Source: Actinomadura darangshiensis
GTDB lineage: Bacteria > Actinomycetota > Actinomycetes > Streptosporangiales > Streptosporangiaceae
Assembly: GCF_004349235.1 (NCBI RefSeq)
Contig: NZ_SMKY01000065.1
Coordinates: 1-36,102, forward strand
Length of the DNA: 36,102 bases
Direction: 5' to 3'
In this document: positions 8,045 through 15,759 of the stretch, one piece after another
How the letters are laid out: every line of letters starts with the position of its first letter
Position numbering within the stretch: position 1 is the first letter of the stretch
Translations under genes and position numbers: made by a program
Notes under the pieces: generated by a model
What the model was told of the DNA's origin: nothing
Seen by the model: only the letters and a program-made list of their open reading frames with translations
Database searches by the model: none

Positions 8045-8134
8045 ATCCTTTGTAGAGGGATTACTCCAGATGCCGCCCGTCACACGCAACCCGGGCCGTT
8101 TGCGGGAGACTGGCAGGGACGAAGGGAGGCTGCG

Positions 8135-9385
8135 TTGCGGGGACCGGGCGACCAGCGCCGCCGGGGCGGCCGTGGGGCACAGGCGGCGGCCGGGGCCATC
8201 GAGGCGCGGGAGGCGGCGGCGGCCGCCTTCTACGACATGGACCAGGCACAGAAGTTCATCGACGGCCGCGTCACCGTGTTCGAGGACCTGGACGCCAGGG
8301 CCGCCGAGCCGGCCCGGCGCGAGTTCGGCGGGCTCAGCGAGGCCGCCGACGCCGCGTCGGTCGCCTACATCTCCGTCCTGGACGCGCACGACCTCGATGA
8401 CCGGGACCGGTCACCGGCCGAGTACGACTCCGCGCGGCGCGCGTTCGTGGCCTGCACGGAGCGGCTGCAGCAGACCGCCCGGAACCTGAACGGGTTCGCC
8501 GAGCGGCTCGCCCCGCAGATGGCCCGGCTGGAGTCCGCGCTCGACCAGCTCCCGCCCCGGCTGACCGCCGCCCGCGACGCGGTGGCCGCCGCCGACTCCG
8601 CCGTGACCGCCGCGAAGGGCGCCGGGATGGACGCCGCCGATCCGGAGGCGGAACTGGACCGCGCCAAGCAGGTCCTCGCCCAGCTCGGCTCGCAGGGCCT
8701 CGGCGGCCTCGGCCTGGACGGCGCCATCCGCAAGGCCGACGAGGTCCGCGACATCGCCGAGCGGGCCCGGGAGGCCGCCGCGGAGCTGCCGCAGATGGCG
8801 GAGAAGGTCCGCAACTCGCTCGCCTCCGTCCGGACGCGGGTGGACGTCGTCGCCAACCGCGTCGGGCCGGTCAAGGAGGCCATGCGCGTGCTCGTGCGCG
8901 GCTACTCGCAGACGTGCTGGCAGGACCTCAAGGGCGCGCCCGAGTCCATCGAGGCGGCCGTCACCCGGGCCCGCGAGCGGCTGAACGAGGCGTCCGCGCA
9001 CACGGGCCGCACCGAGTGGAAGCAGGCGCAGCAGGCGCTCACCGCCGCGCGCACCGAGCTGAACGCGGCCGACCGCCGCGCCGGGCAGGTCACCGGGCGG
9101 GTGGACGAGCTGAAGGCGGTCGCCCAGGACCCGGCCAAGCCGGCCGAGGGCGTCCAGTTCGCGGTGCGGGACGCGCAGCGGCTCGCCATGGCGCAGCCCG
9201 GCGGGCCCCCGGCCCAGCACGTCCGGGTGCTCGACTCGCTGGTCGGACGGCTGGAGAACGCGCCGAACCGGCTCACCGGGGCCCACCCGGACTACTGGGC
9301 CTACCTCCAGGAGCTGGAGTCCATCAAGACCGCCGCCGGGGACGTCGTGGCGCGGATCCGCGCCGAACGGGCCCAGCAGGGCTAG
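8135..9385 (+). CDS. coiled-coil protein of unknown function, divergent from ter operon
   Basis: The protein has 416 residues from the TTG at 8135. The TTG is preferred because AAGGGAGG lies five bases upstream; a later ATG (at FYDMDQAQKF) would also be possible. The sequence is almost entirely alpha-helical and rich in Ala, Arg, Glu and Leu. Long heptad-like stretches run from about residue 20 to the end, for example ARLESALDQLPPRLTAARDA, KADEVRDIAERAREAAAEL and EWKQAQQALTAARTELNAAD. No signal peptide, membrane helix or known catalytic motif is visible. I do not recognise the family. Its position head to head with terD suggests shared control and a structural or scaffolding role in the Ter response; this is inference. 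Confidence 0.8.
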   Translation: MRGPGDQRRRGGRGAQAAAGAIEAREAAAAAFYDMDQAQKFIDGRVTVFEDLDARAAEPARREFGGLSEAADAASVAYISVLDAHDLDDRDRSPAEYDSARRAFVACTERLQQTARNLNGFAERLAPQMARLESALDQLPPRLTAARDAVAAADSAVTAAKGAGMDAADPEAELDRAKQVLAQLGSQGLGGLGLDGAIRKADEVRDIAERAREAAAELPQMAEKVRNSLASVRTRVDVVANRVGPVKEAMRVLVRGYSQTCWQDLKGAPESIEAAVTRARERLNEASAHTGRTEWKQAQQALTAARTELNAADRRAGQVTGRVDELKAVAQDPAKPAEGVQFAVRDAQRLAMAQPGGPPAQHVRVLDSLVGRLENAPNRLTGAHPDYWAYLQELESIKTAAGDVVARIRAERAQQG

Positions 9386-9400
9386 CCGGGCGAATTCGCG

Positions 9401-10639
9401 CTAGGCGAACAGGCCGTCGCCCCAGTGGCCGCCCTCGCGGACGCCGGGCGGGCACGCGTAGATGCCCGATCCGACGTGCTGGATGTACTCGTTCAAGGCG
9501 TCGGTGGCCAGTGACTGCTGGACCGGGATGAACCCCTTGCGCGGGTCGCTCTGGAAGGCGATGAAGAACAGGCCCGCCTCCAGCCGCCCCAGGCCGTCCG
9601 ACCCGTCGGTGAAGGAGTAGCCGCGCCGCAGGATCCGCGCCCCGTGGTTGGAGTCGGGGTGGGCGAGCCGGACGTGCGCGTCCGGCTTCATCCGCGCCAG
9701 GACGGGCTTGTCGCGCTCCTTCTCCCGCCCCACCGGCGCGCCCTCGCCCTTGCCGCGGCCGAAGATGTCCTCCTGCTCGCGCAGCGACGTCCGGTCCCAG
9801 GTCTCGATGTGCATGCGGATGCGGCGGGCGACGAGGTAGGAGCCGCCCGCCATCCAGCCGTCGCCCTTCCCCGCCCACACGTGCTCGTCGAGGAGCGCCT
9901 TGTCGCTCTCGCCGAGGTTGTCGGTGCCGTCCTTGAACCCGAACAGGTTGCGCGGGGTCTGCGCGTCCGGCGTCGTCGAGGACGTCTTGCCGAACCCGAG
10001 CTGCGACCAGCGGACCGCGACCACGCCGAACCCGATCCGGGCCAGGTTCCGGATCGCGTGCACCGCGACCTGCGGGTCGTCCGCGCACGCCTGCACGGCG
10101 ATGTCGCCGCCGCCGCGGTCGGGGTCGAGGTCGTCGCCGGGGAAGTGCGGCAGGTCGACGAGGGCGGCGGGGCGGCGCGCCCTGAGGCCGAACCGGTCCT
10201 CGCCGTCCTTCTCGAACAGCGACGGGCCGAACCCGATCGTCAGCGTGAGCCGGGACGGCGGCAGCCCGACCGCCTCGCCGGTGTCGTCGGGCGGCGCGAC
10301 CGGGGACCCGGCGGCCGCGCCGTTCCCGACGGGCCTCCCGGCGGTCATGGCGGCGGCCGCGTCGGTCCACTCCTTCAGCATCCGGACGAGCCGGTCCCGG
10401 TCGTCGGTCGTGACGTCGAAGGCGGCGAAGTGCAGCCGGTCCTGGACGGGCGTGGCGATGCCCGCCTGGTGCGCGCCGCGGAACGCGATCGCGGCGCCCG
10501 CGGCGCCGTCCTCGTCCGCCGAGGCGACCCGGTCGAGGCCGGCCCCGGCGGCGGCGCCGACCAGCAGGCTCGCGCCGGAGAACCCGAGCATCCTGCGCCG
10601 GGACATCCCCGGACGCGCCTCCGCCTGCTCGCCGGTCAT
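9401..10639 (-). CDS. efeB: EfeB: Tat-exported DyP-type haem peroxidase/deferrochelatase
   Basis: The protein has 412 residues. The N-terminus has a twin-arginine signal (MSRRRMLGFSG, residues 12-21) followed by an Ala/Gly-rich hydrophobic stretch, so it is exported folded. The DyP signature NLFGFKDGTDN is at 231-241, and the haem-binding segment DSNHGARILRRGYSF lies about 320-335, with its His as likely proximal ligand. In EfeUOB systems EfeB oxidises Fe(II) or recovers iron from haem outside the membrane. It follows efeO by 33 bp and is surely cotranscribed from the IdeR-type promoter. The start ATG has only a weak ribosome site (GGGCGG), consistent with coupling to efeO. It ends 15 bp from the convergent coiled-coil gene. 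Confidence 0.93.
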   Translation of the reverse strand: MTGEQAEARPGMSRRRMLGFSGASLLVGAAAGAGLDRVASADEDGAAGAAIAFRGAHQAGIATPVQDRLHFAAFDVTTDDRDRLVRMLKEWTDAAAAMTAGRPVGNGAAAGSPVAPPDDTGEAVGLPPSRLTLTIGFGPSLFEKDGEDRFGLRARRPAALVDLPHFPGDDLDPDRGGGDIAVQACADDPQVAVHAIRNLARIGFGVVAVRWSQLGFGKTSSTTPDAQTPRNLFGFKDGTDNLGESDKALLDEHVWAGKGDGWMAGGSYLVARRIRMHIETWDRTSLREQEDIFGRGKGEGAPVGREKERDKPVLARMKPDAHVRLAHPDSNHGARILRRGYSFTDGSDGLGRLEAGLFFIAFQSDPRKGFIPVQQSLATDALNEYIQHVGSGIYACPPGVREGGHWGDGLFA

Positions 10640-10672
10640 GCCGTCACCGCCCTCTCGTCCCGGTCGCCCCGG

Positions 10673-11800
10673 TTACTTCGCAACGACTTCGGCGAGCTTC
10701 GACAGGGGCTCGCCCAGCGCGTTCACCGCGTCGGCCAGGTCCTTGCGGTCGCCCTTGCCGACCTTGTCGTAGGAGACGTAGCCGTCGCCCTTCTCGTGCT
10801 TCTTCAGCAGCGACTCGACGCCGGCGAAGTTGTCGTCGAGGTCCTTTGCGAGCTGCGCGTCCCGCTCCTGCACGACCGGCTTGAGCAGGTCGTAGATCTT
10901 CTTGGCGCCGTCGACGTTGGCCTTGAAGTCGACGAGGTCGGTGTGGCTGAACGCCTCCTCCTCGCCGGTGACCTTGCCGGTGGCGACCTCGTCCAGCAGT
11001 TCCTTGGCGCCGCCCGCCATGTCGTTGACCGGGTCGAGGGTGAGGCCGGGCAGCCGCGACTTCAGCGTCTCCAGGTCCTTCAGCAGCCGGTCGCCGTACT
11101 TCTCCTTGCCCTTGACCGAGCCGTCCTCCCAGAGGGCCTTCTCCAGCAGGTGCCAGCCGGACCAGTCCTTCTTCTCCTCCGGCTTGAGGTCGGCCTCGCG
11201 CGCGTCGACCTTGGGGTCGATGTCGCCGAACTTCTCCGCGACGGGCTCGATCGTCTCCCAGCCGACGCGGGACGGCGCGTACAGCTCCTTGGCCTTGGCG
11301 ACGTCGTCGGCCTTCACGGCGTCCACGAACTTCCGCGTCTTGCCGATCGTGTCGTCGAGCTTCCCGATGACGTAGGTCTTGTAGTCGGCGGTGGCCTGGG
11401 CCAGGCGCTGGTCGCCGCCGGCGGCCTTCCCGCTGACCGTGACGTTCTGGGACGGCCCCTTGCCGGTCTGGCCGGCGCTGCACAGCACCTTGTACTGCCC
11501 GGCGGGCAGGTTCACGACGAAGTCGACGCTGGTGCCGGGGCCGATGTTCTCCCGCTCGGCGAGGATCTTGCCGTCCGGCTTCAGGACCTCGAACTCGTTG
11601 ACCTTCGAGCCCTTGTTGCTGACCTTGAAGGTGGTCTTGCCCGCGGTCAGCTCGGTCTTGGCCACCTCGCACGAGTCGTCGGTGGCCGTCACCGCGATGC
11701 CGCCCGCCGCGTCCGCCTCGCCGTCACCGCCGCACGCCGCCAGAAGGGACATCGACACCGCGGCGGCGCCGGCGAGCGCGAGGACGGACACAGGACGCAT
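10673..11800 (-). CDS. efeO: EfeO: iron-uptake lipoprotein with cupredoxin and M75 domains
   Basis: The protein has 375 residues from the ATG at 11800, chosen because GGAG lies six bases before it and it begins a lipoprotein signal (MRPVSVLALAG...SLLAAC, lipid Cys23). A slightly longer ATG start would break this. Residues about 30-125 form a cupredoxin-like domain (VTVSG at the end). Residues about 130-375 form the imelysin-like M75 domain with YAPSRVGWETIEPVAE and the HXXE motif HLLE (217-220). The protein should sit on the outer face of the membrane and bind ferrous/ferric iron or copper. It is the first gene of an efeO-efeB operon. The permease gene efeU is missing here. Confidence 0.94.
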   Translation of the reverse strand: MRPVSVLALAGAAAVSMSLLAACGGDGEADAAGGIAVTATDDSCEVAKTELTAGKTTFKVSNKGSKVNEFEVLKPDGKILAERENIGPGTSVDFVVNLPAGQYKVLCSAGQTGKGPSQNVTVSGKAAGGDQRLAQATADYKTYVIGKLDDTIGKTRKFVDAVKADDVAKAKELYAPSRVGWETIEPVAEKFGDIDPKVDAREADLKPEEKKDWSGWHLLEKALWEDGSVKGKEKYGDRLLKDLETLKSRLPGLTLDPVNDMAGGAKELLDEVATGKVTGEEEAFSHTDLVDFKANVDGAKKIYDLLKPVVQERDAQLAKDLDDNFAGVESLLKKHEKGDGYVSYDKVGKGDRKDLADAVNALGEPLSKLAEVVAK

Positions 11801-11823
11801 GAGGGGCTCCAGGGCGTGCAAAA

Positions 11824-11871
11824 GTGGTTAGGCTTACCTAAATTAGCGAAAGCTAACCTCAGCACGTCAAG
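11824..11871 (-). promoter_or_regulatory. efeO promoter with IdeR/DtxR-type iron boxes
   Basis: On the minus strand a promoter TTGACG (11871-11866), 17 bases, GCTAAT (11848-11843) is visible. Directly downstream, TTAGGTAAGCCTAACCACT (11842-11824) matches the IdeR/DtxR consensus TTAGGTTAGGCTAACCTAA at most positions. A second, weaker inverted repeat, AGGTTAGCTTTCGCTAA (11860-11844), covers the spacer and the -10. Iron-loaded IdeR bound here would block transcription, so efeO-efeB should be induced by iron shortage. Confidence 0.75.
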
Positions 11872-11920
11872 TGCCCCCCGCGACAGTGAGCCGTCCCACG
11901 TCGCGGCCCCGGCACGAGTT

Positions 11921-12376
11921 TCAGCGCGGGCGGTCCTGCCACCCCATCGTGAGGTTGCGCGCGGCCATCGGCGGGCCGCCGGGCTGCGGGTCCCCGTACG
12001 GCGGCGGATTGCCCTGCTGCTGGGGCTGCTGCTGGTACTGCGGCGCCTGCTCGCGCTGCTGCGCGGCCGGCTCCGCCCAGACCGCCGTCCCGTAGGCGCA
12101 CACCTCGAAGCCCCCGGACAGCGCGGCGGTGTCGAACCGCATGCCGACCACCGTGTTCGCGCCCTTGCGGCGCGCCTCCTCGCCGAGCCGGTCCACCGCC
12201 TCGCGGCGGGCCGCGGCCAGGCTCATCCCCGGCTGCTCCCCCGTCACCCGGAACGTCCCGGCCTGCCCGGGTGCCGGGGCCGGGGCCTGATCGGCTTGGA
12301 CGGCCGTCCCCAGGACCTCTCCGAGCACGCTCCTGATCTCGTACCCGGCCACGCCATCTGTCGTCACGATCAGCAT
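11921..12376 (-). CDS. YbjQ/UPF0145-family protein with Gln/Pro-rich tail
   Basis: The protein has 151 residues. The first hundred carry the YbjQ fold: MLIVTTDGVAGYEIRSVLGE, then LGEEARRKGANTVVGMRFDT and EVCAYGTAVW. This family forms pentamers and is often labelled putative heavy-metal-binding, although evidence for metal binding is thin. Residues about 108-145 form a Gln/Pro/Gly-rich tail (QYQQQPQQQGNPPPYGDPQP), which is unusual for the family and is probably disordered. It lies between the iron-regulated efe operon and the sigma factor and is separated from the latter by a hairpin terminator, so it probably has its own promoter. Function unknown. Confidence 0.8.
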   Translation of the reverse strand: MLIVTTDGVAGYEIRSVLGEVLGTAVQADQAPAPAPGQAGTFRVTGEQPGMSLAAARREAVDRLGEEARRKGANTVVGMRFDTAALSGGFEVCAYGTAVWAEPAAQQREQAPQYQQQPQQQGNPPPYGDPQPGGPPMAARNLTMGWQDRPR

Positions 12377-12446
12377 GACCCCAACGGTAAGACACCGCTC
12401 GGACGAAATGCGACGTTATGCCGGATGCCGGGCGTCCCGGGCCGGT

Positions 12447-12480
12447 GCGTCCTCCCGGCCGGCGCGGGCCGGGAGGACGC
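12447..12480 (-). terminator. strong GC hairpin after the sigma factor gene
   Basis: A perfect 14-bp stem (12447-12460 with 12467-12480) and a six-base loop lie six bases after the sigma gene's stop. No T-run follows, as is common for terminators in high-GC actinobacteria. Confidence 0.6.
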
Positions 12481-12485
12481 CCGGC

Positions 12486-13661
12486 TCACTCCAGATACTC
12501 GCGGAGCATCTGCGCGCGGGACGGGTGGCGCAGCTTCGCCAGCGTCTTGGACTCGATCTGGCGGATCCGCTCCCTCGTCACGCCGAACTCCCGGCCGACC
12601 TCCTCCAGGGTGCGCGGATGCCCGTCGGTCAGGCCGAAGCGCAGCTGGATGATGCGCTGCTCCCGTTCCGACAGGGTGCCGAGGATGTCCTCCAGCTGGT
12701 CCTGCAGGAGGATGAACGCCGCCGCCTCGATCGGCACGACGGCGTCCGCGTCCTCGATGAAGTCGCCGAGGTCGGAGTCCTCCTCGCCGATCGGCGACTG
12801 CAGCGAGACCGGTTCCTGCGCGATCCGCTGGATCTCCACGACCCGGACGGGCGACAGCCCCATCTCCAGGCCGATCTCCTCGGGACTCGGCTCGCGGCCG
12901 AGGTCCTGGTGCATCTGCCGCTGCACCCGGACCAGCTTGTTGATGGTCTCCACCATGTGCACCGGGATCCGGATCGTCCGGGCCTGGTCGGCGATGGCCC
13001 GGGTGATCGCCTGCCGGATCCACCAGGTGGCGTAGGTCGAGAACTTGAACCCCTTGGTGTAGTCGAATTTCTCGACCGCACGGATGAGTCCGAGATTTCC
13101 CTCCTGGATCAGGTCGAGGAACAGCATTCCCCGGCCGACGTAGCGTTTGGCGATCGAGACCACCAACCGCAGGTTGGCCTCGATCAGGCGTTGCTTCGCC
13201 CGCATCCCCTCGCGGGAGAGCAGTTCGAGGTCGATCAGCTCGCCGCGGGCGAGGACGGCGGTACGCGCCATCTTCTCCTCGGCGAACAGTCCCGCCTCGA
13301 TCGATTTCGCTAGTTCTACTTCATCTTCTGCCGTGAGCAGCGGTACGCGACCGATCTCTCTCAGGTAGATCCGAACCAGGTCGCTCGTCGGCGCCCGCTT
13401 GCCGAGGTCACCCTCATCCGCTCGCGCGACGTCCTCGGTCTCCTGCTGAGACTCGAGAACCTCCACCCCCTGCTCTGCGAGCATCCGGACGACCTTTTCC
13501 AGGGAGTCGTCCGGCAAGTCCGAGCGATCGAGCGCGGCAGCGACGTCCTCGACGGTCACACCGCCGCGCTCTCTGCCACGTGCGACGAGGTCCGCCACCT
13601 GATCAACCGATGGCGCCTCGCTTGGCAGCACCGAAGGGCCCACGCAGACAGTCTGCGTCAA
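12486..13661 (-). CDS. sigma-70 factor of the principal (RpoD/HrdB/HrdA) type
   Basis: The protein has 391 residues. An N-terminal helical part (SVDQVADLVARGRERGGVTV...) resembles region 1.1. Region 1.2 is DLVRIYLREIGRVPLLTAED. Regions 2.1-2.4 are complete, with RLVVSIAKRYVGRGM, FLDLIQEGNLGLIRAVEKFD and FSTYATWWIRQAITRAIADQ. Region 3 follows with EEIGLEMGLSPVRV, and region 4.2 is TLEEVGREFGVTRERIRQIE. It recognises housekeeping -10/-35 elements. It could be the principal sigma or a close group 2 relative such as HrdA, whose gene in Streptomyces lies beside dnaG. The only start near the 5' end is a TTG at 13661, directly after an in-frame stop; no ribosome site is seen, so a later GTG or leaderless start is possible. 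It follows dnaG by 42 bp. Confidence 0.92.
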   Translation of the reverse strand: MTQTVCVGPSVLPSEAPSVDQVADLVARGRERGGVTVEDVAAALDRSDLPDDSLEKVVRMLAEQGVEVLESQQETEDVARADEGDLGKRAPTSDLVRIYLREIGRVPLLTAEDEVELAKSIEAGLFAEEKMARTAVLARGELIDLELLSREGMRAKQRLIEANLRLVVSIAKRYVGRGMLFLDLIQEGNLGLIRAVEKFDYTKGFKFSTYATWWIRQAITRAIADQARTIRIPVHMVETINKLVRVQRQMHQDLGREPSPEEIGLEMGLSPVRVVEIQRIAQEPVSLQSPIGEEDSDLGDFIEDADAVVPIEAAAFILLQDQLEDILGTLSEREQRIIQLRFGLTDGHPRTLEEVGREFGVTRERIRQIESKTLAKLRHPSRAQMLREYLE

Positions 13662-13703
13662 AGGGGGCCTAGATCACAGGACCTATTTTCGCGGACCGCT
13701 GAC

Positions 13704-15647
13704 CTACTGTGACCCAAGGCCCCTCTCCCGCAACACCCGTCTCTGCTGCTCAAGCGCGACAAGATCGCCGAAGAGCCGCTGGTAGTCCTCCGGCGCCTCG
13801 ACCGGATTCAGCCGCCCGAGTTTAGATTTCGCGTCGGCGATCATGCGGGTGAGCTGGCGTTCCTGTATTCGGGCGAGCAGTTCCGCGGCATAACGGTCAT
13901 CCGATTCCTGGGCGGCCCGGACGGGCTCCACCCCGAGCCTGGTGATCAGTTCCCTGACCTGGTCGTTCGGGGCCCGTTCCAGCAGCACCGAGACCCACTC
14001 CGCGGCGCCGCCGGCCGCCGTGACGCCGCCCGCCTCCCCGATCACCACGCGCACCGCCGCGTGCGGCGGCGCGATGAACGCCTCGGGCGGGACCTCCTCG
14101 AACGCCGGGCCGAGCAGCGCCGGCCGCTGCACGGCCAGTTTCAGCAGCTCACGCTCGCGCTGCACGTCCGGGTCGCGGGGGTCGAACGCGGGCCGCTGCG
14201 GCGCCTGCGGCTCCCCCCGCCCGTGCCGCGGGTCCCCGTTCCACGCGCGGCCGTTGTCGGGGCGGCCGCTCCCGTTCTGGCCACGGCCGTTTCCGGCCTG
14301 CGCGCGGCCGTGCCCGCGCGCGGCCAGCTCGCGGACGCGGCGCAGCACGAACTGCTCGTCCATGATGCCGAGCCAGCGGTCGAGGTTCACCGCGTACATG
14401 TGCCGGCGCGAGCGGTCCTTGATGGCGGCGACGACCGGGGCCGCCGCGTCGAGCGCGCCGAGCCGCCCCTCGACCGTGTCGAGGTCGTGCTGCTCGATCG
14501 CACTGCGCACCGCGAACTCGAACAGCGGCAGCCGGGACGCCACGAGGTCGCGCACCGCCGCGTCGCCGTGCCGGATCCGCAGGTCGCACGGGTCGAGCCC
14601 GTCCGGCTGGACGGCCACGAACGTCTGCGAGACGAACTTCTGCTCGTCGTCGAACGCGCGCAGCGCCGCCTTGCGGCCGGCCGCGTCGCCGTCGAAGGTG
14701 AAGATCACCTCGCCGCGGAACTCGTCCTGGTCCATCAGCAGCCGGCGCAGCACCTTGATGTGGTCGTCGCCGAACGCCGTCCCGCTGGTGGCGATCGCCG
14801 TCGGGACGCCCGCCAGGTGGCAGGCCATCACGTCGGTGTAGCCCTCGACCACGACGGCCTGCCGGCGGCGCGCGATCTCCTTCTTCGCGAGGTCGGCGCC
14901 GTACAGCACCGAGCCCTTGTGGAAGAGCGGCGACTCGGGGGTGTTCAGGTACTTCGGGCCGTCGTCGTCCTCGTAGAGCTTGCGGGCGCCGAACCCGATG
15001 ACGTCGCCGGACAGGTCGCGGATCGGCCACATGAGCCGGCCGCGGAACCGGTCCATCGGGCCGCGCCGCCCCTCCTTGGCGAGGCCGCCCGCCACGATGT
15101 CGCGGTCGGCGAAGCCGCGCTGGCGCAGGTGCCGGACGAGGCCCTCCCACTCGCGGGGCGCGAACCCGACGCCGAAGCGCGCCGCGTCGGCCGCCTCGAA
15201 GCCGCGCTCGGCCAGGAACGTGCGGCCGATCTGCCCCTCGGGGGAGTTCAGCCGCTCCACGTAGAACTCGGCCGCCGCCTTGTGCGCCTCGATGAGCCGC
15301 GCGCGCTGCCCGCCGTCCTGCCGGGGGCCGCGGCCGCCGCCCTCCTCGTAGCGCAGCTGGATGCCGGCCTGGGCGGCGAGCCGCTCGACCGACTCGGAGA
15401 ACGTCAGGTGCTCGATCTCCTGGACGAACTTGATGACGTCGCCGCCGGCCTCGCAGCCGAAGCAGAAGTACAGCCCGCGCGAGGGCGTGACGTTGAACGA
15501 CGGCGACTTCTCGTCGTGGAACGGGCACAGCCCCTTGAGGTTGCCGCCGCCCGCGCTGCGCAGTTGCAGATATTCCCCGATCACGGCGTCGATGGAAGAG
15601 CGCTCCCGCACGAGTGCGATGTCCTCATTGCGAATCCGGCCTGCCAC
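13704..15647 (-). CDS. dnaG: DNA primase DnaG
   Basis: The protein has 647 residues. The CHC2 zinc finger is at residues about 40-64 (CPFH...CFGC), the primase core follows (RGFEAADAARFGVGFAPREW), and the Toprim acidic motifs are VVVEGYTDVM and TFDGDAAGRKAA. The C-terminal helicase-binding domain ends the protein. Between the last two lies a Gly/Asn/Arg-rich linker (GRAQAGNGRGQNGSGRPDNG...). The start GTG at 15647 gives VAGRIRNEDIALV, the usual DnaG opening in actinobacteria; another GTG lies two codons earlier at 15653. DnaG makes RNA primers for chromosome replication in complex with the DnaB helicase. It is followed by the sigma gene, as in the macromolecular-synthesis operon arrangement. 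Confidence 0.96.
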   Translation of the reverse strand: MAGRIRNEDIALVRERSSIDAVIGEYLQLRSAGGGNLKGLCPFHDEKSPSFNVTPSRGLYFCFGCEAGGDVIKFVQEIEHLTFSESVERLAAQAGIQLRYEEGGGRGPRQDGGQRARLIEAHKAAAEFYVERLNSPEGQIGRTFLAERGFEAADAARFGVGFAPREWEGLVRHLRQRGFADRDIVAGGLAKEGRRGPMDRFRGRLMWPIRDLSGDVIGFGARKLYEDDDGPKYLNTPESPLFHKGSVLYGADLAKKEIARRRQAVVVEGYTDVMACHLAGVPTAIATSGTAFGDDHIKVLRRLLMDQDEFRGEVIFTFDGDAAGRKAALRAFDDEQKFVSQTFVAVQPDGLDPCDLRIRHGDAAVRDLVASRLPLFEFAVRSAIEQHDLDTVEGRLGALDAAAPVVAAIKDRSRRHMYAVNLDRWLGIMDEQFVLRRVRELAARGHGRAQAGNGRGQNGSGRPDNGRAWNGDPRHGRGEPQAPQRPAFDPRDPDVQRERELLKLAVQRPALLGPAFEEVPPEAFIAPPHAAVRVVIGEAGGVTAAGGAAEWVSVLLERAPNDQVRELITRLGVEPVRAAQESDDRYAAELLARIQERQLTRMIADAKSKLGRLNPVEAPEDYQRLFGDLVALEQQRRVLRERGLGSQ

Positions 15648-15705
15648 GACCACGGAGTCTACGGCCGCCCCACGACATCGGCGGCATCGCATCCGGAACG
15701 GCATC

Positions 15706-15743
15706 GGTGCGCCCCGCCCCGCGGCCGGGACGGGGCGCGCACC
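15706..15743 (-). terminator. GC hairpin after the M20 peptidase gene
   Basis: The arms GGTGCGCCCCG and CGGGGCGCGCACC pair with a two-base bulge, starting 16 bases after the peptidase stop. There is no T-run. It would end the peptidase transcript before dnaG's own promoter region. Confidence 0.5.
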
Positions 15744-15759
15744 GCTCGGCGCCTCCGGT

